In this document: one piece after another, positions 15,209 through 18,280 of the stretch | How positions within the stretch are numbered: position 1 is the first letter of the stretch | Layout: each line of letters opens with the position of its first letter | Assembly (NCBI GenBank): GCA_003489345.1 | Contig: DNIT01000136.1 | Location: 21,673-39,952 of the forward strand | Length of the DNA: 18,280 nucleotides | From: Pelotomaculum sp. | GTDB taxonomy: Bacteria > Bacillota > Desulfotomaculia > Desulfotomaculales > Pelotomaculaceae | Direction: 5' to 3' | The notes under the pieces: generated by a model | What the model saw: the letters and a program-made list of their open reading frames with translations, nothing else | Database searches by the model: none | Told to the model about the DNA's origin: nothing | Translations under genes and position numbers: made by a program

Positions 15209-15236
15209 AACAACCTGGATAATACCAGGTTGTTTT
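15209..15236 (+). terminator. Terminator downstream of tRNA-Leu
   Basis: AACAACCTGG pairs with CCAGGTTGTT around ATAATA, followed by TTT. It lies 85 bases after the tRNA; no coding sequence is seen between. Confidence 0.85.
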
Positions 15237-15321
15237 TGTGCTTTCCTCATTACACGCACCACCACCCCAAGCACAACACAGCTAGCTGGCCGGGGTCATT
15301 GTTTTAAACGCGCGCTTCTCG

Positions 15322-15567
15322 TCAATCCCACATTCTCTCCAGTACCCAACCCTCTTCGTTCTGTACCAAGTCGCACACCAACCCCTGGTACGTCTCGCAT
15401 CGGTACCGGACCGGCTCCGGAGTCCTTATTTTGCTCCACCAATGCTGCTCAGCCTCATGCTCGGCGCAATTCAGCACCCGGTGCCAGCGCCCGAGCCAGC
15501 GGAACCGTTTAGGCTGTTCATGGACGTCGAGCTCTACTTGAATATGAGAGCCGTAGAGTTTAGACAT
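15322..15567 (-). CDS. DUF6504 family protein
   Basis: 81 aa. ATG start inside the end of the mini-LexA gene (8-base overlap), so translation is coupled. The sequence has the DUF6504 pattern: P-K-R-F-R-W-L-G-R-W-H-R-V near the start, paired tryptophans H-W-W in the middle, Y-R-C-E-T-Y-Q-G-L-V-C-D-L, and a G-W-V-L-E-R-M-W-D end. The fold is probably a small beta barrel. Members are small proteins of unknown function that I recall lying near LexA or translesion-repair genes in Actinobacteria and Firmicutes; that recollection was not checked. Here the promoter carries an SOS box, which supports a DNA-damage link. Confidence 0.75.
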   Translation of the reverse strand: MSKLYGSHIQVELDVHEQPKRFRWLGRWHRVLNCAEHEAEQHWWSKIRTPEPVRYRCETYQGLVCDLVQNEEGWVLERMWD

Positions 15568-15742
15568 GGAGGATCACCCGCAAAGTGCGCGGCCGGTTAG
15601 GCTCAAAATGCATGTAGTGGTGAACGGTGGACGACGAGCTGAGGCCGACCAAGAAGCCGAGTTCCCGGACGGACGGTGGGTAGCCTTTTGCGGCGGTGTA
15701 GGTTTGGATGGTGTAGATGATTTGAGTCTCACGGCTGGTCAT
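15560..15742 (-). CDS. Miniature LexA: isolated, shortened LexA-type winged-helix domain
   Basis: 60 aa from ATG at 15742, preferred over the in-frame ATG at 15763 because GGGAGGT (15754-15748) lies five bases before it. It reads TSRETQIIYTIQTYTAAKGYPPSVRELGFLVGLSSSSTVHHYM, matching the first two helices and the recognition helix of LexA DNA-binding domains, then jumps to HFEPNRPRTLRV, equal to the end of that domain (usually DPxxPRAIEV). About 11 residues between (end of the recognition helix and first wing strand) are missing in frame, and there is no S24 autocleavage domain, so it cannot self-cleave like LexA. It may be a RecA-insensitive repressor, a competitor of full LexA, or a decayed copy. 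It heads a two-gene operon under an SOS box. Confidence 0.75.
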   Translation of the reverse strand: MTSRETQIIYTIQTYTAAKGYPPSVRELGFLVGLSSSSTVHHYMHFEPNRPRTLRVILHV

Positions 15743-15757
15743 GAAGACCTCCCTGGG

Positions 15758-15769
15758 GAACAAGTGTTC
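15758..15769 (-). promoter_or_regulatory. SOS box (LexA operator) of the mini-LexA operon
   Basis: GAAC-AAGT-GTTC, a perfect match to the GAAC-N4-GTTC core of the Gram-positive SOS box. It lies 9-20 bases after the -10 on the - strand, over the expected start site, so a bound repressor would block initiation. Confidence 0.8.
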
Positions 15770-15777
15770 TTGGAGGT

Positions 15778-15807
15778 ATTATATCAAACAGGTGTTTGGT
15801 GAGTCAA
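15778..15807 (-). promoter_or_regulatory. Promoter of the mini-LexA/DUF6504 operon with a second palindrome in the spacer
   Basis: On the - strand TTGACT (15807-15802), an 18-base spacer, perfect TATAAT (15783-15778). The spacer holds the perfect palindrome CAAACA-CC-TGTTTG (15798-15785). Its core AAAC-N4-GTTT differs from the SOS core by one symmetric base pair per half, so it may be a second, weaker or diverged operator. Confidence 0.75.
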
Positions 15808-15830
15808 GGGGTATTTCAGGTGCGGACTTA

Positions 15831-15856
15831 AAAACACCTCCTGGCTTGGAGGTGTT
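15831..15856 (-). terminator. Terminator of the retropepsin operon
   Basis: On the - strand AACACCTCC, loop AAGCCA, GGAGGTGTT and then TTT. It lies about 80 bases after the last gene. A second inverted repeat, ATATAGGG/CCCTATAT (15883-15890 with 15904-15911), is between. Confidence 0.75.
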
Positions 15857-15937
15857 GTAGCAGGGCGAGGGATAGGAAGGAAATATAGGGATATGTAAAA
15901 TCACCCTATATCAGCAAGCGCACACTTAATACACTTG

Positions 15938-16381
15938 TCAGGCGATATGACTATCCAATGCCATAAAAATATAAGGTCCTTCATGCTCTCTGAAAGCGAT
16001 TCGCAAAACATTAAATATGCCTTTTCTGCCCAGTACGCCAAATTCTAATCCCTGCATATTTTCAACAAAGTGAATGGGTGCAGTTATTTCAATTTCTTTT
16101 TCAGCAATAATTATTGTAACCCCTTCTAGCACACGATAACGAGTTGGGCCTCCAATTCCGAACCCATGTCTTTCCGGGAGCACCGTAATATCTTCAATTC
16201 CCAAAGCTTTAGCATGTTCAGGACCTAGAGAGGAAACTTTAGAGCCGGAGTCAATAAGCATAGGATAAGAATACTCATATTGCTGATATTTAAAGGATAT
16301 AGGAATAATTGGTTTAAGCTCATCGTCATCGTCAACAGAGGAATAGAAGAAATTATGCGTAAAAATAAATGTATATGACAT
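15938..16381 (-). CDS. Retropepsin-like aspartic protease
   Basis: 147 aa. ATG starts directly after the stop of the preceding gene (TAG-ATG, no gap), so the two are translationally coupled. The core reads M-L-I-D44-S-G-S-K-V-S-S-L (active-site D-S-G at 44-46, after the beta strand YEYSYPML), a flap-like GIGGPTRYRV (75-84), and the second signature F-G-V-L-G-R-K-G-I-F-N (114-124), which replaces the I-L-G-R-D-x-x of retropepsins. One D-S-G per chain means it should work as a homodimer. It has the length and layout of bacterial retropepsin-like proteases, not viral ones, and no signal peptide. The acidic stretch V-D-D-D-D-E (16-21) lies before the core. The substrate is unknown. Confidence 0.8.
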   Translation of the reverse strand: MSYTFIFTHNFFYSSVDDDDELKPIIPISFKYQQYEYSYPMLIDSGSKVSSLGPEHAKALGIEDITVLPERHGFGIGGPTRYRVLEGVTIIIAEKEIEITAPIHFVENMQGLEFGVLGRKGIFNVLRIAFREHEGPYIFMALDSHIA

Positions 16382-16894
16382 CTATTTTTGCCCCCATCCT
16401 TTAGTTAAAACCTTTGTTATAAAGGGGCGTTTATAGCCTTGTTTGCGGGCATCAGAAAGAACATCAATAAAAGTGTCACCATGACAAACAACTTTTTGTT
16501 CGACGATAGCAACCCATTGATTAGGAAAATCATTTTTCAGGATAGAATAATTTTTTTGAAACCATTCAAAATCTTTGTTTATAACGATCTTGGGTTTCAT
16601 AGAGACAGCCTCTCTATCTTGTTGGTTGTCTGTCTTAGAGAAATTATCTGATAAGGTTTGTGCCCAATCAAGAACAGAAAACACAACATTGTCTACGGCC
16701 AAGGCGTTATCTAATAAACGTTTGCATAACTCGTAAAGCTGTTCCTTTGTAGCAATTTTACCTTTTTCTTCTAAAGAATATTGAGCATCTTTAGCATCAA
16801 AAGGCAAAGGAGCACTATACCAAGAACCTATTGTCTCTAGGCCAGCTGGGTTATTAAAATCTATATTCATAGGTTTTCCGTAATATGCACACAT
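16382..16894 (-). CDS. DUF5678-containing protein
   Basis: 170 aa. ATG start with AGGGTGAT seven to eight bases upstream. The N-terminal two thirds (1-100) are not recognised: a Pro/Tyr-rich start, an acidic region and a helix K-E-Q-L-Y-E-L-C-K-R-L-L-D-N-A-L (50-65). The C-terminal part (about 109-162), FEWFQKNYSILK...WVAIVEQKVVCHGDTFIDVLSDARKQGYKRPFI, fits DUF5678, a short alpha/beta domain whose hallmark is W-V-A-I-x-x-x-x-V-V-x-x-G. From memory, DUF5678 genes often lie next to retropepsin-like protease genes, as here. The function is unknown; a substrate, regulator or localisation factor of the protease is an inference. Confidence 0.7.
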   Translation of the reverse strand: MCAYYGKPMNIDFNNPAGLETIGSWYSAPLPFDAKDAQYSLEEKGKIATKEQLYELCKRLLDNALAVDNVVFSVLDWAQTLSDNFSKTDNQQDREAVSMKPKIVINKDFEWFQKNYSILKNDFPNQWVAIVEQKVVCHGDTFIDVLSDARKQGYKRPFITKVLTKGWGQK

Positions 16895-16916
16895 AAATAC
16901 ATCACCCTATTAATAA

Positions 16917-17237
16917 TTACTCTGAAGCGTCCGCTTCTTCATCCTTTGGGATAATCTCTTTCTTTGGGATAATCTCTTTGTTATATTTCTCCTCATAAGC
17001 TTGAACTCCTAATAGAAAATATGTGAGTAAAACTTTTATTCTGTTTTCTGGTAAAACTATTTTTGCTACAACTTCCACTTTAAATTTGCTATCATCGATT
17101 GACGCAGCATAACCAAAGTCAAGATTGAATTTATCTTCAGAAAAATATATTCTAAATGTATTAGCTTGTTTTGGTTCTTTTATCTCGTCGATCTCAATGA
17201 CTTCTTGCTTTTTATCATCTTGTGTTTTTTCCGTCAT
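16917..17237 (-). CDS. DUF3467-like small protein, first gene of the retropepsin operon
   Basis: 106 aa. ATG start with only a weak GGGCGGGA site. It has a charged N-terminus (K-T-Q-D-D-K-K-Q-E-V-I-E), then a beta-rich core FRIYFSEDKFNLDFGYAASI...FKVEVVAKIVLPENRIKVLLTYFLLGVQAYEEKYNKEI. The order of beta strand, phi-D-F-G, a V-x-x-I-V-L-P-x-x block and a helix ending Y-E-x-K-Y resembles DUF3467. The C-terminus contains a tandem K-E-I-I-P-K repeat from an exact 18-base duplication and ends in an acidic tail. It has the same low G+C as the two genes after it (22-base gap) and an inverted repeat upstream. The assignment is by eye. Confidence 0.6.
   Translation of the reverse strand: MTEKTQDDKKQEVIEIDEIKEPKQANTFRIYFSEDKFNLDFGYAASIDDSKFKVEVVAKIVLPENRIKVLLTYFLLGVQAYEEKYNKEIIPKKEIIPKDEEADASE
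16944..16979. repeat. Perfect 18-bp tandem duplication inside the DUF3467-like gene
   Basis: CTTTGGGATAATCTCTTT occurs twice without a gap (16944-16961 and 16962-16979). It adds six codons and keeps the frame. Confidence 0.9.
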
Positions 17238-17254
17238 AGATAAATCCCGCCCTA

Positions 17255-17276
17255 ATATGCATATAGAAGAATATGC
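17255..17276 (-). promoter_or_regulatory. Overlapping palindromes upstream of the retropepsin operon
   Basis: ATATGCATAT (17255-17264) is a perfect palindrome and shares GCATAT with the inverted repeat GCATAT-N6-ATATGC (17259-17276). They lie about 20 bases before the first start codon. A repressor site is possible; no clear promoter hexamers were identified. Confidence 0.35.
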
Positions 17277-17377
17277 TTTTAAACGTATATTTTACTTTCT
17301 TCTATAATAAAGTGAAAAATCCTTCGAAGTCAATCTATTTTATTTGCTGCAAAGGCAAGGGATTGTTGAAACAAAAG

Positions 17378-17399
17378 AGCCGCCCCTCGCGGGACGGCC
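17378..17399 (-). terminator. Terminator of the two tiny - strand genes
   Basis: On the - strand GCCGTCCC, loop GCGA, GGGGCGGC (one mismatch), followed by TCTTTTGTTT. It lies 17 bases after the end of the 43-residue gene. Confidence 0.65.
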
Positions 17400-17415
17400 A
17401 TTTGTCTGCGTGTAT

Positions 17416-17547
17416 TTAGTTTTGCCATAAAAAGAAACTGATAGTCCAAATTCTTTGGAATATCCCGCGTATCTGCCTCTCGTCCGTCAGCCTGGCAGCA
17501 AGTTCAGCCAGGCATTTGATTTCCTCGCAGGCTTCTTGGACGGTCAT
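17416..17547 (-). CDS. 43-residue hypothetical protein, coupled to the gene upstream
   Basis: ATG start overlaps the stop of the preceding gene as ATGA, the classical coupling arrangement. The translation is MTVQEACEEIKCLAELAARL, then TDERQIRGIFQRIWTIS, then FFLWQN: an amphipathic helix with two Cys, and an aromatic hydrophobic end. A terminator follows. Too short to place in a family. The coupling and the terminator are what support it. Confidence 0.5.
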   Translation of the reverse strand: MTVQEACEEIKCLAELAARLTDERQIRGIFQRIWTISFFLWQN

Positions 17548-17672
17548 GCTGCTGGAGTTTCGGCTTCAGCTGAAGCTTCTTCCGTTGTGTCGTTTTTTCC
17601 AAGATCATATACCCCGCAGACGCTTGCCCCTAGCAATACCCCTGCAGCTACCAAACTGGAACGGTTTACAAT
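17544..17672 (-). CDS. Small hydrophobic-acidic protein, start uncertain
   Basis: The frame reads IVNRSSLVAAGVLLGASVCG, then VYDLGKNDTTEEASAEAETPAA: a short membrane or helical segment followed by an acidic Ala/Glu tail. It resembles the small N-R-x-S-L-x-A-x-G proteins (DUF3918-like) of spore formers, a loose match. No ATG is in place: the Ile codon ATT (17672-17670) lies one base from GGAG, too near for a normal ribosome site, and the TTG at 17654 has none. Longer versions would run into the YjcZ-like gene opposite. It overlaps the next gene (ATGA). Either the start is unusual or the gene has lost its ATG. Confidence 0.45.
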   Translation of the reverse strand: MVNRSSLVAAGVLLGASVCGVYDLGKNDTTEEASAEAETPAA

Positions 17673-17688
17673 GCTCCTACATAATATA
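17661..17688 (+). promoter_or_regulatory. SigK-like promoter of the YjcZ-like gene
   Basis: AC (17661-17662), 17 bases, then CATAATATA (17680-17688), a fit to the AC-N16/17-CATANNNTA pattern of the late mother-cell sigma factor in Bacillus. The start would be about 34 bases before the gene. The pattern is short and may occur by chance. Confidence 0.35.
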
Positions 17689-17729
17689 CCAAAGGATCGT
17701 ATTACTGGTATGTAAAGGGGGTCAAACAA

Positions 17730-17861
17730 ATGGCGTTCGGAGCAGCAGGTACAGGATGTGGCACGGGTGGTGGAGCTGGTTTCGGAAACTGGGGTTTTAT
17801 CATTTTTCTGATCTTCATCCTGCTGATATTCGGAGTAGGGTTCTGTGGCGGTTTTATTTAG
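17730..17861 (+). CDS. YjcZ-like Gly/Phe-rich miniprotein, probably spore-associated
   Basis: 43 aa. ATG start with AAAGGGGG (17714-17721), spacing 8, and a terminator 20 bases after the stop. Translation begins MAFGAAGTGCGTGGGAGFGN and continues WGFIIFLIFILLIFGVGFCGGFI: a Gly-rich head with Cys, one strong membrane helix, and a Cys/Gly end. This resembles the YjcZ-type sporulation proteins of Bacillus and Clostridia (Gly/Tyr/Cys-rich head, I/L/V helix ending in a Cys). It would sit in a spore membrane or coat, but this is inferred from the family. It is divergent from the tiny - strand pair. Confidence 0.75.
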   Translation: MAFGAAGTGCGTGGGAGFGNWGFIIFLIFILLIFGVGFCGGFI

Positions 17862-17882
17862 AACCGATAATTCAGTCATGAA

Positions 17883-17911
17883 GAAAGCCGTCTTAGGCGG
17901 CTTTCTGTTTT
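17883..17911 (+). terminator. Terminator of the YjcZ-like gene
   Basis: GAAAGCCG (17883-17890), loop TCTTAGG, CGGCTTTC (17898-17905), then TGTTTT. Confidence 0.8.
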
Positions 17912-17953
17912 CCCTAATGTCCCCGCTTTCCGGAGCGGGGACATTAGGGAAAA
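17908..17953. repeat. Perfect inverted repeat, 20-bp arms with a 6-base loop (REP-like)
   Basis: The left arm 17908-17927 (TTTTCCCTAATGTCCCCGCT) and right arm 17934-17953 are exact reverse complements around TTCCGG. No T tract follows on either strand, so it is not a simple terminator. Its GGGGACATTAGGGA core looks like a REP or other small palindromic mobile repeat. Confidence 0.75.
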
Positions 17954-17973
17954 GAGGCATAAGGTTATTATTT

Positions 17974-18141
17974 CTATTCACTCGCCAATATTTTATTGCC
18001 TTTTACTTCTGCAACTGTTTTAAGGCAATTTTTTAACTTATCAATTTCGATTTCACCGCAAATTATTACAACAATACTGTCTTCAATCTTTATACAGCAA
18101 TTGCATTCCTTTTCCTTTTCTTTTTCATCTACCATTCCCAT
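17974..18141 (-). CDS. Small Cys-rich protein, unknown function (55 aa)
   Basis: ATG at 18141 chosen over the ATG at 18180 because AAGGAGGG (18155-18148) lies six bases before it. The N-terminus is highly charged (MVDEKEKEKE), then C-N-C-C-I-K-I (residues 13-19), a hydrophobic strand S-I-V-V-I-I-C-G, and a Lys/Glu helix with a last Cys (LKNCLKTVAEVKG). Four of five Cys lie within about 20 residues, suggesting metal binding or a disulfide-linked spore protein. No family is recognised. The base composition is low in G+C. Confidence 0.65.
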   Translation of the reverse strand: MGMVDEKEKEKECNCCIKIEDSIVVIICGEIEIDKLKNCLKTVAEVKGNKILASE

Positions 18142-18180
18142 ATAATTCCCTCCTTTCGGGATGAATTCCCTGCCTATCAT

Positions 18181-18280
18181 GGTCTTAAAATATATTATGT
18201 CACAATGAAAAAATTGGTTAATAATTCCAATAAAAAAGTTCCAGCTACAAAACCTGGGGCTAATAACTTTCCTTGGTATC
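18181..18280. other. A+T-rich edge, no feature seen
   Basis: The last 100 bases hold no open frame with a ribosome site and no clear repeat. A - strand promoter for the Cys-rich gene may lie here but no convincing hexamer pair was found. Confidence 0.3.

Noticed and set aside
15566..15802. + strand frame of 78 codons over the mini-LexA gene and its promoter
   Set aside because: It would read through promoter and SOS box in reverse; no ribosome site and no family resemblance.
17455..17715. + strand frame of 86 codons opposite the two tiny - strand genes
   Set aside because: TTG start without a ribosome site; the - strand has the ATGA overlap and a correctly oriented terminator.
17544..17981. 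145-codon version of the - strand frame reaching to 17981
   Set aside because: Its N-terminal half runs across the YjcZ-like gene, the terminator and the inverted repeat; only the last 42 or so codons look like a protein.
1..18280. CRISPR array, rRNA, known riboswitch or prophage integrase
   Set aside because: No regularly spaced direct repeats, no rRNA-like stretches and no recognisable riboswitch core were seen. The leader at 5402-5758 was checked for a c-di-GMP-I type core, which is absent.

Overview
The window looks like a chromosome segment of a spore-forming Gram-positive anaerobe of the Clostridia, most like Peptococcaceae such as Pelotomaculum or Desulfotomaculum. This is inferred from purine-rich ribosome binding sites with frequent TTG/GTG starts, a YjcZ-like Gly/Cys/Phe miniprotein, a GAAC-N4-GTTC (Firmicutes-type) SOS box, an AAA_32-type LonB protease and a GlcD/GlcF-like oxidase pair. 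No 16S rRNA is present, so the assignment is tentative.

Layout. (1) 1-5034: G+C-rich core genes on the + strand: the C-terminal two thirds of an MFS transporter, a NodB-type polysaccharide deacetylase with a C-terminal extension, and an overlapping flavin/Fe-S pair that should oxidise a 2-hydroxy acid such as glycolate or D-lactate. The deacetylase gene and the second gene of the pair both end inside copies of the same heptamer repeat. (2) 5035-8300: an A+T-rich island holding a group II intron remnant (domains V and VI), a promoter/terminator unit, two small exported proteins of unknown function, a broken IS110-type transposase, a small membrane protein and a broken IS91-type transposase. 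(3) 8400-12340: core again, with a 40-residue membrane-seeking miniprotein, an HtrA protease followed by a Cys-rich YkgJ-like protein (- strand), a divergent SanA/YdcF-type DUF218 protein, a universal stress protein and a hypothetical protein. (4) 12338-15240: a LonB-type ATP-dependent protease (- strand) and tRNA-Leu(UAA) with its own promoter and a downstream terminator.

(5) 15322-18280: an accessory stretch rich in small genes. A miniature LexA (DNA-binding domain only) overlaps a DUF6504 gene, and their promoter carries a perfect SOS box at the start site plus a second related palindrome between -35 and -10. Beside it is a compact A+T-rich three-gene operon: DUF3467-like protein, DUF5678 protein and retropepsin-like aspartic protease. 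Next come two tiny coupled genes facing a divergent YjcZ-like gene, then a perfect 20-bp-arm inverted repeat, then a small Cys-rich protein.

The best candidates for something undescribed are the SOS-controlled mini-LexA/DUF6504 operon, the DUF3467-DUF5678-retropepsin operon, and the exported-protein pair with its unusual leader. No CRISPR array, rRNA or complete insertion sequence was seen.
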